A program made the translations under genes and the position numbers. A stretch of DNA of 64,000 nt from [Clostridium] citroniae WAL-17108 (lineage in GTDB: Bacteria; Bacillota; Clostridia; Lachnospirales; Lachnospiraceae), in NCBI RefSeq assembly GCF_000233455.1, contig NZ_JH376420.1, forward strand, positions 763,829 to 827,828, written 5' to 3'. A model generated the notes under the pieces. That model was given only the letters and a program-made list of their open reading frames with translations. It did no database searches and was not told the origin of the DNA. Positions 18,521 to 26,971 of the stretch are shown piece by piece; position 1 is the first letter of the stretch; every line of letters starts with the position of its first letter.

Positions 18521-19789
18521 TTACCATTTTCCCATCAGCTTACCCACAATTCCCAGTAAGACCGCAAAGAAATTTGCAGAACCGCCGGCTGTCACCATAC
18601 TGCCGCCAATATCAATTCCAGCCCACACCATCATGTCGGTCACCAGAGGAGCCATAAATGTCTGTGCGTACAGCAGGAAAATGACAAGCACTGTGGATCC
18701 TATGACAAGTCTGAAAATATTGCCCTTGGTAGCCATTGCCCCCACACAGGTATAAACAATCAGGTTGGCCAACAATGTAATGGGGAAGAATTTATTCCCA
18801 GGAAGAATCAGTCCCAGGAAAACCGTTATGGGGATCATCAGGATTCCGGCTGAAATGGCGGCATTATCCCCCTGGCCCAATGCATAATCCATACCAAGAT
18901 AGATCTCCTCCCCTTCCCCTAGAAACTTATTGGCCCACTCCCTTGCACCGTTGCTGAACTGGGTCAATCCGGTCATCATAACAGATACCATGCGGCCTGT
19001 GAGTATCATAACCGCTGAAATCCCCACTGCAATTGACAGAATGGTTGGAATATCCTGCTTTGTCATAATGCCCATAAGAGCGCCTACCAGCAATCCGATC
19101 ACAGCCGGATCTCCAAGAATCCCATACTTTTGTGCAATCTTTTCAATGTTGATATCGATTTTCCGTATTCCAGGTATCTTATCAATGATCCAGTTAACTC
19201 CCCAATAGATTGGAAGCATGGTGGTGGAATGAAAGACAATAGCACCCGTAGTACCCTCAAAGCCAAAATATTCCTGCCATGGCTTGGCAACGATGTCTCC
19301 CATTTTCTCTGTAATGACACTGAGAAGCAGGGCAATAACAATGCCCAATATATAACTGTCGAATATCACGTACGCAATTGCCGAGATAGTCAGTATATGC
19401 CAGTAATCCCAGATGTCTACATTCAATGTCTTTGTGAATTTCACCTTGAGCAGTATGATATTCAGTATAAATCCAAGAGGCACTACCAGTGCGGCAAAGG
19501 GGGTGGCCCATGCAGCTGCCGCGAGGGTCTGCCATCCGACATCCACAATTGTAAACCCTTCCCCTGCCCCCTGATAATAGGCAACCACAGGTGCAAGTGT
19601 TGTTGTCATGAAACTCACCACAAGTTTAAGTCCCTGAAATCCGATTCCCACCATCAATCCGGCTTTTAATGCCTGCCCGGCCTTCATGCGGAAAATAAGG
19701 CCCAGGCCAAAAATCATGAACGGTAATAAAACCACTGCGTTAATGTTCAATATGTAACGAACCGCATTATATAAAACTGTCATCCCCAT
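18521..19789 (-). CDS. gatC: PTS galactitol-family IIC permease
   Basis: A 422-aa protein with about ten membrane segments. It opens with AVRYILNINAVVLLPFMIFGLGLIFRMKAGQALKAGLMVGIGFQGL, the GatC N-terminal signature. WPFAA-like stretches, GTTGAIVFHSTTMLPIYWGVNWIIDKIPG and MDYALGQGDNAAISAGILMIPI are also typical. It imports a sugar alcohol (galactitol, arabinitol or similar) or related compound with phosphorylation. Neighbouring dehydrogenase and class II aldolase genes indicate the imported phosphate is oxidised and then cleaved. Confidence 0.92.
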   Translation of the reverse strand: MGMTVLYNAVRYILNINAVVLLPFMIFGLGLIFRMKAGQALKAGLMVGIGFQGLKLVVSFMTTTLAPVVAYYQGAGEGFTIVDVGWQTLAAAAWATPFAALVVPLGFILNIILLKVKFTKTLNVDIWDYWHILTISAIAYVIFDSYILGIVIALLLSVITEKMGDIVAKPWQEYFGFEGTTGAIVFHSTTMLPIYWGVNWIIDKIPGIRKIDINIEKIAQKYGILGDPAVIGLLVGALMGIMTKQDIPTILSIAVGISAVMILTGRMVSVMMTGLTQFSNGAREWANKFLGEGEEIYLGMDYALGQGDNAAISAGILMIPITVFLGLILPGNKFFPITLLANLIVYTCVGAMATKGNIFRLVIGSTVLVIFLLYAQTFMAPLVTDMMVWAGIDIGGSMVTAGGSANFFAVLLGIVGKLMGKW

Positions 19790-19815
19790 CCTCCAATATA
19801 ATTAAAAACTTTACC

Positions 19816-20112
19816 TTATTCCCCTGCCAGTTCCCTCAGCTTTTCAACCAATATCGCTGCCTTTTTCTCTTTTCCAATACCTGTAACAAATTCCACCAGA
19901 CTTAGGACAGGTTTATTGATCTCCTGCCTGTATGCGTTGGCGGGGCAGACAAGATCCACCATATCAGCATTTAGCGGTATTTCATTTGTACTGCAATGAA
20001 TGATATCCACAGGTATCCCTGCTTTTGCACATATATCCTTAACTTCTTCACAGACAATCGTGGACGTATTGATCCCTGTTCCGCACGCGACTAAAATTTT
20101 AACTTTCTTCAT
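19816..20112 (-). CDS. gatB: PTS galactitol-family IIB component
   Basis: A 98-aa cytosolic protein. VKILVACGTGINTSTIVCEEVKDIC has the phospho-Cys at residue 10 and the glycine-rich anion loop. VDIIHCSTNEIPLNADMVDLVCPA fits the GatB fold. It accepts phosphate from the IIA at 18053 and gives it to the sugar alcohol bound by IIC. GGAGGGTTACC precedes the ATG. Confidence 0.92.
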   Translation of the reverse strand: MKKVKILVACGTGINTSTIVCEEVKDICAKAGIPVDIIHCSTNEIPLNADMVDLVCPANAYRQEINKPVLSLVEFVTGIGKEKKAAILVEKLRELAGE

Positions 20113-20132
20113 GGTAACCCTCCTATAATGGT

Positions 20133-21161
20133 CTATGGATGTATAACTACTTTTAATTGCTTTTTACTTTTTATCTCTTCCAGAGCCTTGTCGATCTCCT
20201 TTAGTCCGGCCTCCTTTGTGACAAGCCATTTTAAAGTCAGCTTTCTTCTGCTGGCCAGATCAAGTACGGCTGTCAGATGCCTTTTCTCGTAACCCTCTGT
20301 ACCACAGATCTGTATTTCCTTATGCTGCACAGCGGCAAGATCCACCAGTGCCTCCTGGTATTCAAATCTTGAAAACAGGATAATCCTCCCCTTATGGGCC
20401 ATAACAGGCAGCACCTGTTCCATGACCCGTGCATCAGGCGAAGTGATTACTGCTATATCTATCCCCTTGCCCCTTGTTTCTTTTGTGACGATTTCAGAAA
20501 GATCTTCCTTTTCACTGTCCACAAGACAGTCTGCCCTGAAAGGTCTTGCCATTTCCAACCGGCCCGCAAAGCAGTCTGTCTGTATGATAAGATCTGCCCC
20601 GCGCAGCTTTGCAATCTGTGTATGCATACATCCTGCCGGTCCGCTGCCTATGATCAGAAGTCTTTTCCCCGGACCGATCCCATATTGTTCCTGGCACTTA
20701 TAAACAGCACTGGCTACATCCGCTACAGCAGCTTCATGGCAGGACACATTATCCGGAATCTTTACGATCCATCCATGTTTTAAAAAATCCTTTGAAAGAG
20801 ATACATATTCTGCCATACCCCCAGGCAATCCCTTTAATTCCCCGGGCATATCCATACAGAAACGCTGGTCTCCCATCTCACATGCATGACAACTCCCGCA
20901 GGCCCACATCCTGCTTACAGCCAGGCGGTCTCCGGCTTTATAACAGCTGCAGCCTTCTGATACAGCTGTTACCGTGCCTGCAAAATGTGTTCCCGGTATC
21001 ATACCTTCTCCGTCAGTTTCCGCCCCAGAAAACACCTTTATATCCAGATCACTTACCCCACATGATTCCACCTTCAGCAGAACACCTCCCGGCAAAAGTT
21101 CCGGCATTTCCACATCTTCCAGGACAACCCCCTCGCTGCCCCAATATCTAAGAGCCTTCAC
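20133..21161 (-). CDS. Zinc-type MDR polyol/alcohol dehydrogenase
   Basis: A 342-aa protein with a GTG start and AAGGAGG upstream. VLLKVESCGVSDLDIKVFSG gives the first Zn-binding Cys. GTHFAGTVTAVSEGCSCYKAGDR and CGSCHACEMGDQRFC hold the structural zinc site. GKRLLIIGSGPAGCMHTQIAKLRGADLI is the NAD(P) Rossmann part. It resembles sorbitol dehydrogenase / galactitol-1-phosphate dehydrogenase and should oxidise the polyol phosphate made by the PTS to a keto-sugar phosphate. 18 bp after the regulator. Confidence 0.88.
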   Translation of the reverse strand: MKALRYWGSEGVVLEDVEMPELLPGGVLLKVESCGVSDLDIKVFSGAETDGEGMIPGTHFAGTVTAVSEGCSCYKAGDRLAVSRMWACGSCHACEMGDQRFCMDMPGELKGLPGGMAEYVSLSKDFLKHGWIVKIPDNVSCHEAAVADVASAVYKCQEQYGIGPGKRLLIIGSGPAGCMHTQIAKLRGADLIIQTDCFAGRLEMARPFRADCLVDSEKEDLSEIVTKETRGKGIDIAVITSPDARVMEQVLPVMAHKGRIILFSRFEYQEALVDLAAVQHKEIQICGTEGYEKRHLTAVLDLASRRKLTLKWLVTKEAGLKEIDKALEEIKSKKQLKVVIHP

Positions 21162-21178
21162 TCCCCCTCACCCTCCTT

Positions 21179-23266
21179 TTATAAATCCTCTGCAATGATC
21201 TTCAGGATTCCTTCATACATTCTTTGGCAATCCTGTGCCGCAATCTCCCCACACTTAACATTGTCCTCTGCCAGAGAGATCAATGAGCGGAGTATCTTCA
21301 GATTCCACTGGCCTGATTCCCTGAAACACGTATAAAACAGCATATGAACAGGGCCAAAAAATTCATGCCCAAAATCCACTCCTTCCTGTATAAACAGCAG
21401 TCCCAGACAGGGTTTGATCAATCCCTTATCCGGCAATGCGTGGGCAATACAAAACCCCTCCCTCAGGATAAAGTATGGTCCATTAATCTTACAGTTTTCA
21501 ATGGTGGCGTCCACATATTCCCGGCTTAACCTGTGATCCTGTATTAAAGGCTCTGCTGCCAGTTTTAAAGCTTGTTCCCAATTGTCACATCTGGTAACTT
21601 TCTGAACATATTCCGGCTTAAACACACTCCTGAGACCATCCAGTCCATCCTGCCTTGGATTACCAAACGCCTGATTCAGTGACCTGATGGCTGTCTCAAG
21701 TTTTTCCCTATCAGATGGTTCCTGGCGTTCCCATACTGTCTTTTGAAGTTTTTCCAATTCCTGTTCCAGCTTGTTTACTGAATCATTGGGTGGTTTCTGC
21801 CTGTTAAGGATCGCATAGGACACTTCATAAATATTGATTATGTCCTCCCGGCTCAACATGGGGTCCACTACCACCACGGGTTTATCCGTTCTGGCTATGT
21901 TAATGGCCGATATCACAAAATCGGCCTCCTTCATCCTTTCATCATAATAAAGGCTGCCTGCCGAACAGATGCCCACTATATGAAAATTAAATACCCGTCT
22001 GACCCTGGAGGCCAGAAGCTGGCCAACCGCTACACCACCCGGACAGGCAATCAGAATATTCAGCTTTTTTTCCGACAGGCCAATCCGTTCTATGGCAGCT
22101 GCCAGATACATTACAATATAGGTAATCTCCTCAAGATCATCATACCGTATATCGTCTGTAAGCAGATCCAGGGTTTCTGACACCGCCTGGTAAATTTGGA
22201 AGTAATCCTCTCTCATTTGCAGAATCAGCTGGTCATCCAGTTTTTCATTCATTTTCCTTTCATTCACAAAATACTGGATCAGCAGTTCCAACAGAACCTC
22301 ATCCGAGTACAGGTTTACCCCCAACTGTTTGGATATACTGCCAAGGAAATCAATCACTCGTGTCTTGATCTTCTGGTATTCATATGGGTTCTCTTCACAG
22401 GGTGCACATACCTGAAAAAGCCTGGCGTCATTGTGAAGTACCGCAAGTTCCTCCTGCCTTATTTCAATACTGCATTCTTTTGCAATGCTTCTGTATAGAT
22501 TTTTAAGGTTCCAGTCATCCAGTTCTGTTTCCGTCTCCACCTCCGCTTCCGTTATATAAAAATCCTTAAGGCATCGGTTCATTGCAACGAAAAAATACAG
22601 TGTGATGATCTTTAAGTCATCCTCAGATAAATTAAGCTTTGATTGCCTTTCATAATAGTTCACCTTTGTCCAGAACCAATCCAAGGGATATGAAAAATCC
22701 AACTGGCCTAATACAATATTTTGAAACACATTATAATTTCCGTCAAACTGCTCGAATATCCTTGTCATCAGGCTGATCAGCACGTGCCTTACGGACCGTT
22801 CCGTATATATCAGGCATATCCCTCTGCCCGGACTGGATTTTATCTGTATCCCTTGGGTCAGAAACTGGTCCCTCAGCCTGGATATGTCATTAATGGCAGT
22901 GACCTGGCTGATATCCATCTTTGCGGCAATTTCACCCATGGTGACATAGTTCCCGGCATTTAAAAGAAAGATGAATTGGATCATCTCCCGCTCACGGGGC
23001 AACATGGTATACACCTTAAGAGCCTGATCCCCCAGGGACTCCAACATAAACATCCTGTCCGCCTTAGGGGGAAGCAGGATTTTCCCCTCAGCCATAATCC
23101 GCAGCGGGGACTGTCCCAGGGAGATGAGGTATTCATTGATCTGTTTCAGATCGTTGCGTAAAGTCCTGTCGCCAATCTGATACATCTCCATCAGCTGTCC
23201 TGTGAAAACTTTTCCATCCGCGCTGCGCATGATATCCATTAGAATCTCTACAGCCCTGTGTTTCAT
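21179..23266 (-). CDS. PRD-domain PTS regulator for the galactitol-type operon
   Basis: A 695-aa protein. N-terminal helix-turn-helix (FTGQLMEMYQIGDRTLRNDLKQIN), second Mga-type helix-turn-helix (MGEIAAKMDISQVTAINDISRLRDQF), PRDs around residues 190-400 (YDDLEEITYIVMYLAAAIERIG), a IIB(Gat)-like domain (LNILIACPGGVAVGQLLASRV) and a C-terminal EIIA-like domain with the His in FCIAHALPD. It is an activator controlled by PTS phosphorylation. Second gene of the operon, so it is probably self-regulated. It may act at the palindrome near 23984-23997. Confidence 0.88.
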   Translation of the reverse strand: MKHRAVEILMDIMRSADGKVFTGQLMEMYQIGDRTLRNDLKQINEYLISLGQSPLRIMAEGKILLPPKADRMFMLESLGDQALKVYTMLPREREMIQFIFLLNAGNYVTMGEIAAKMDISQVTAINDISRLRDQFLTQGIQIKSSPGRGICLIYTERSVRHVLISLMTRIFEQFDGNYNVFQNIVLGQLDFSYPLDWFWTKVNYYERQSKLNLSEDDLKIITLYFFVAMNRCLKDFYITEAEVETETELDDWNLKNLYRSIAKECSIEIRQEELAVLHNDARLFQVCAPCEENPYEYQKIKTRVIDFLGSISKQLGVNLYSDEVLLELLIQYFVNERKMNEKLDDQLILQMREDYFQIYQAVSETLDLLTDDIRYDDLEEITYIVMYLAAAIERIGLSEKKLNILIACPGGVAVGQLLASRVRRVFNFHIVGICSAGSLYYDERMKEADFVISAINIARTDKPVVVVDPMLSREDIINIYEVSYAILNRQKPPNDSVNKLEQELEKLQKTVWERQEPSDREKLETAIRSLNQAFGNPRQDGLDGLRSVFKPEYVQKVTRCDNWEQALKLAAEPLIQDHRLSREYVDATIENCKINGPYFILREGFCIAHALPDKGLIKPCLGLLFIQEGVDFGHEFFGPVHMLFYTCFRESGQWNLKILRSLISLAEDNVKCGEIAAQDCQRMYEGILKIIAEDL

Positions 23267-23299
23267 TCCCTTCCCCCATTTTCAGAATGACTATCTAAA

Positions 23300-23959
23300 T
23301 CAGTCGCCCTTTTGTCCGTACCTCACCTTATACCGCTCCAGCACACCTGCTGCCGCTTCCGCTGAAAGTGTTTCCGGTTCGCCCAGATTCATGCACTTTG
23401 CGATCCAGTATACCTTCGCCGTATCCTCCACCATCTCGGCTACAAACAATGCCCGCTTTAATGTGGGACCAACAGCAATGACCCCATGGTTCTTTAAGAG
23501 TACTGCATTTTTTTCCTTCATTGTATCCAAAGCTACAATTCCCAATTTTTCCTGTCCGCCTGTTGTATATGGTGCAATTGGCACATTTCCCCCGACTGCC
23601 TCGCCTAACTGGATCATAACCGGTGGAATCTCCTGGTTGACCAGGGTCATGGCTGTTGCATAGGGAGAATGGGTATGTACAATTGCATTGATATCATCCC
23701 GCTCCCTCAAAATATAAGCATGCACAGGCAGTTCCGTGGATGGATTGCGTTCCCCTTCTTCTATATTGCCAAACAGGTCTGTCACAACGACATCCTCGGC
23801 CCTTATTTCATCATAATTCATACCGCTTGGAGTAATAGCCATTAAACCAAGATTTCTGTCAACAATGGATATATTTCCCTGGGTTGACTGTACCAACCCG
23901 CTTTTAGCGATCCGCAGTCCGGTTTTTACAGCCTCTTCCCGCAATTCTTTTAGTAACAT
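23300..23959 (-). CDS. Class II aldolase (fuculose-1-phosphate aldolase family)
   Basis: A 219-aa protein, normal length. QSTQGNISIVDR and ITPSGMNYDEI bind the phosphate of DHAP. STELPVH (catalytic Glu), VHTHSPYATAM and LLKNHGVIAVG give the Zn-binding His residues. It cleaves a ketose 1-phosphate to DHAP and an aldehyde, or acts as an epimerase. As first gene of the operon with MDR dehydrogenase and galactitol-type PTS it probably performs the final cleavage of the imported polyol. AAAGGAAG precedes the ATG. Confidence 0.92.
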   Translation of the reverse strand: MLLKELREEAVKTGLRIAKSGLVQSTQGNISIVDRNLGLMAITPSGMNYDEIRAEDVVVTDLFGNIEEGERNPSTELPVHAYILRERDDINAIVHTHSPYATAMTLVNQEIPPVMIQLGEAVGGNVPIAPYTTGGQEKLGIVALDTMKEKNAVLLKNHGVIAVGPTLKRALFVAEMVEDTAKVYWIAKCMNLGEPETLSAEAAAGVLERYKVRYGQKGD

Positions 23960-23983
23960 CGTACACTTCCTTTCACAAATCCT

Positions 23984-23997
23984 GTATATGCATATAC
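23984..23997. promoter_or_regulatory. Palindromic candidate operator before the aldolase operon
   Basis: GTATATGCATATAC is a perfect 14-bp palindrome 25 bp upstream of the aldolase start. AT-rich TTGTTA and TATTATAGT-like sequences at about 24020-24045 on the minus strand could be the promoter. A binding factor is not proven; the PRD regulator at 21179 is the obvious candidate. Confidence 0.45.
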
Positions 23998-24116
23998 GTT
24001 TTTGATAGATACATCATAACCTCCATCACTATAATAATCAATAACAAGACTCTTCCGTATAGTGGTAAGGTTTTTTAGTAACCATGCTTTTTAGGTAACT
24101 TTACTGTAACAGAAAA

Positions 24117-24156
24117 ATGCTGTTGTTTACATAGAATATCACGTAAACAACAGCAT
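24117..24156 (-). terminator. Intrinsic terminator of the ABC/aldolase/carboligase operon
   Basis: ATGCTGTTGTTTAC (24117-24130) and GTAAACAACAGCAT (24143-24156) are perfect 14-bp inverted repeats around 12 bases. Read on the minus strand it is followed by TTTTTCTG. It lies after the remnants at 24178-25258 and so marks the original 3' end of that operon. Confidence 0.85.
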
Positions 24157-24177
24157 CCATTACATTATTTACAATTA

Positions 24178-24297
24178 TTACTTTTCTCCTTTTGGCGTTC
24201 CGGCTCTCTTTGCCATGGCTCCATTAACCTGTTTGATCACAGTCCAGATTACCATAAATACACCCGCTTCATTTACCAGACGGACAATGGCTCTCAT
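24178..24297 (-). pseudogene. C-terminal remnant of an unidentified membrane protein
   Basis: 39 codons from ATG (24297) to TAA: MRAIVRLVNEAGVFMVIWTV is followed by a basic tail ending GTPKGEK. The mix of one amphipathic/hydrophobic segment and a basic end looks like the tail of a permease. It abuts the aminotransferase remnant without a ribosome site, so I read it as the 3' scrap of a deleted gene. Family not identified. Confidence 0.4.
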
Positions 24298-24555
24298 AAT
24301 CCGTACGTAACCTGCCCAGACTTTGAGGGTTCTTGAAATCTCAGAATCAGATTTGCAAAATAATCAGGTTCAACGATCGCTGCTTTGCCACCCCTGCCCA
24401 CAAGGGCTCCCATGGCCAAGGAAAGTGCACCTTGTGTTCCTGGGGTTAAAATAAGATTCCTGTCCGCATCAATGTCCGTACCGGTAAAAGCAGAGAGTTT
24501 TTCTGCCACATCCTCTCTTATATCACCTTTTCCCCGGTATTCCGTATAAGCCTGG
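24294..24555 (-). pseudogene. Remnant of a PLP-dependent class I/II aminotransferase
   Basis: The frame reads QAYTEYRGKGDIREDVAEKL, then an FTGTDIDADRNLILTPGTQGAL stretch, then VGRGGKAAIVEPDYFAN. That is the N-terminal third of an aspartate/alanine-type aminotransferase up to the start of the large PLP domain. The catalytic Lys part is missing, the frame ends after an unrelated tail, and the upstream end runs into the hydroxyacid-dehydrogenase remnant by a frame change. Inactive. It points to a transamination step once encoded in this operon. Confidence 0.7.
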
Positions 24556-25258
24556 CATCATCCGCTACTAAACCCTTCCTCCCCAATTTTCTGAATTCCT
24601 CTGATAATAAATCCGATATCATCCCTCCGGCATATTCTATTGATTCACCACATTCACCATCTACAAAAGCCCTAAGATTCGATACGGCAATATCCATCAG
24701 ACTCTGCCTGCTCTCCTTTGGTGCCCACGCAATATGGGGTGTGATAATACAGTTCTTTGCCTGTAGCAACGGATTTTCACCCCTGATGGGTTCAGTGGAA
24801 ACCACATCCAAACCGGCGGCAGCTACCTTCCCGCGATCCAGGGCCTCTCTTAAGTCCTCCTCCACGATCAGAGGTCCCCTGGAATCATTGAGGATGATAA
24901 CCCCATCCTTCATCTTTGCTATGGAGTTCCTGTTAACGACCCCCTCTATGTCAGGGAACAGAGGACAATGAAGGGCGATCACATCCGACAAGGCATATAA
25001 TTCGTCCAGTTCTGTATATCTACAGGTGTCTGATACAAGGCTGTCGATCTTGTATGCATCGTATACCAGCACCTTCATGCCCATGGTCTTTCCCGAGAGT
25101 TCGATCAGGGGATGATCCCAGAAACACCAGTCCGGATTACACTGCCAATCAGAGAGGGCGGTCCTGCCATAGACAGTCAGATCCCCCAGTTCCCTCATCC
25201 CAGCTCAGCTTAAATCACCCGGATTTTCCGTATAACCGTCTAATATAACAATTTTCAC
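24518..25258 (-). pseudogene. D-2-hydroxyacid dehydrogenase (hydroxypyruvate-reductase-like), internally deleted
   Basis: Starting at GTG 25258 the frame gives MKIVILDGYTENPGDLS and then a TGA stop at a position normally Trp. It continues as MRELGDLTVYGRT and jumps to NPDWCFWDHPLIELSGKTMG, missing about 90 residues. The GxGxxG NAD loop is also missing: GKTMG runs directly into MKVLVYDAYK. The rest is normal (DVIALHCPLFPD, LNDSRGPLIVEEDL, ITPHIAWAP). So one nonsense change and two internal deletions: an inactivated gene. Full-length relatives reduce hydroxypyruvate or glyoxylate, matching the carboligase next door. Confidence 0.85.
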
Positions 25259-25282
25259 GTGTTCTGCCTATCTTCCTTATAG

Positions 25283-26959
25283 CTATACATTAAACTCCCT
25301 TATGTGGGCAATATCATTCCCCATGGAGCAATGGGCCTGTGGCTCACACACGATATCGATCACATATGGCTTCTCAGAAGCCTTTGCCCGTTCAAAGGCT
25401 CCTGCTATCTCTTCCGGCCTGAACACACGTTCTGCTTCGCAGTTAAATCCCTTTGCGACCATCACATAGTCAATCTCTCCCTGGTTCTCCGGCATGGCCA
25501 CGCCGTATTCATAATCATAGGCAAACTTCTGGTTCTGCCTGATCAGTCCAAGGTAGGCATTGTTGACAATACATACGATCAAGGGCACCTGGTTGGTGGC
25601 TGCGGTGGCAAGCTCCTGGGCATGGAAGGTGAATCCAAAGTCTCCCATCACGCATACGCATTTGGCCTTCTTTTCATCTCCCACCATGGCTCCGATGGCT
25701 CCCGGGATATCCCAGCCCAGGCACCCGGCTCCCCCTGAGGGGAAGTATCTTCTGGCCCTGTGGATCTCCTGCATCTGTCCCGACCAGATTTGAGTAATGC
25801 CGCAGCCGGTGGTGAACATGGTGTCCTCCCCAAATGCCCGGTTCAGCTCACCGAACACACGGTGGGGATTGATGGGGACACAGTCATGGTCTGTCTTCCT
25901 CTTTAACCGCTCCCTCTCAGCCGGTATCCCGGCCACCCGGGAAGCCCCTTTCTGCTGACCCAGCCTTCCGGCAGCCGCCAGCAGCTGGCCCACCGCATCC
26001 TTTGCGTCTGCCACGATCCCCAGGTCGGGCTGGAATATCTTTCCGATCTCCTTTGGCTCCACATTGATATGGATAAACCGGCGGTCCCCTCTGTACACAT
26101 CGAGAGCTCCTGTATGCCTGTCTGTAAAACGGTTTCCTATGGCCAAAACCACGTCCGATTCCAGAAATGTCTTATTTCCCATGGGGTTCCCGCACTGGAT
26201 CCCCGGCATCCCTGCGTATAACGGATGATCAGTGGAAACAGCTCCCTTGGCCATGTATGTGATCACAACCGGGATATCCATGATCCGGGCAAACTCCATC
26301 AGTTCTTTTTCAGCTCCGGCCAGCACAACGCCTCCGCCCATAAGAATCACCGGGTTTTCGGCTGACTGTAACAGATCCATTGCGGCTGCAATGGCTGCCG
26401 GGGAGGCCTTTGGGTTCTCAACCTTTACTGGCACATATGTATCCGGATCAAAATCCACCTCTGCCTTCTGCATATCTAAAGGGATATCAAGGACCACCGG
26501 TCCGGGCTTACCGCTCTTGGCCAGGCGGAAGGCCTGGATGACCTCATCCACTGCTGTCTTGGGGTTCGTGATGCAGACCGCATGCTTTGCAACCGGCCTT
26601 ACAATGTCCGCCATGTCAACACACTGGAACGAGTCCTTTCCCAGCTGTGCCCTTACAGCCTGACCTGTGATGGCAATGAGGGGGATACTGTCAATGTTAG
26701 CCGTGTACACGCCTGTGACAAAGTTAGTGGCTCCCGGCCCTGATGTGCAGACTGCCAGCGCCATGCGGCCGCTGGCGCGGAAATATCCGTCTGCGGCATG
26801 GACACAGCACTCCTCATGGCGCATGGTGATGTGATGGATCTTCTCCTTTACATCCTTAAGGGCATCGTAGAACGCATTGCATCCCGCTCCGGGAATGCCG
26901 AACGCATCTGTGATCCCTTCCTTTAAACAGATCTCAATTATGGCCTGTGATAAATTCAT
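25283..26959 (-). CDS. TPP-dependent enzyme, glyoxylate-carboligase / acetolactate-synthase family
   Basis: A 558-aa protein of normal length with GGAGG before the ATG. It holds N-terminal pyrimidine-binding, central and C-terminal PP domains. GDFGF...VNNAYLGLIRQNQKF is the TPP/Mg2+ motif. NRFTDRHTGALDVYRGDRRFIHI-type and PDLGIVADAKDA stretches, plus the SMGNDI end, match glyoxylate carboligase (tartronate-semialdehyde synthase) better than catabolic acetolactate synthase. Unlike E. coli Gcl, which has Val, the catalytic Glu is present (RHEE, about residue 49). It follows a DapA-family aldolase by 12 bp. Activity on glyoxylate or pyruvate is undecided. Confidence 0.82.
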   Translation of the reverse strand: MNLSQAIIEICLKEGITDAFGIPGAGCNAFYDALKDVKEKIHHITMRHEECCVHAADGYFRASGRMALAVCTSGPGATNFVTGVYTANIDSIPLIAITGQAVRAQLGKDSFQCVDMADIVRPVAKHAVCITNPKTAVDEVIQAFRLAKSGKPGPVVLDIPLDMQKAEVDFDPDTYVPVKVENPKASPAAIAAAMDLLQSAENPVILMGGGVVLAGAEKELMEFARIMDIPVVITYMAKGAVSTDHPLYAGMPGIQCGNPMGNKTFLESDVVLAIGNRFTDRHTGALDVYRGDRRFIHINVEPKEIGKIFQPDLGIVADAKDAVGQLLAAAGRLGQQKGASRVAGIPAERERLKRKTDHDCVPINPHRVFGELNRAFGEDTMFTTGCGITQIWSGQMQEIHRARRYFPSGGAGCLGWDIPGAIGAMVGDEKKAKCVCVMGDFGFTFHAQELATAATNQVPLIVCIVNNAYLGLIRQNQKFAYDYEYGVAMPENQGEIDYVMVAKGFNCEAERVFRPEEIAGAFERAKASEKPYVIDIVCEPQAHCSMGNDIAHIREFNV

Positions 26960-26971
26960 GTTTTCCTCCTT

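Noticed and set aside
21980..22498. Short plus-strand frames within the PRD regulator
   Set aside because: No ribosome sites or domain content; shadows of the regulator gene.
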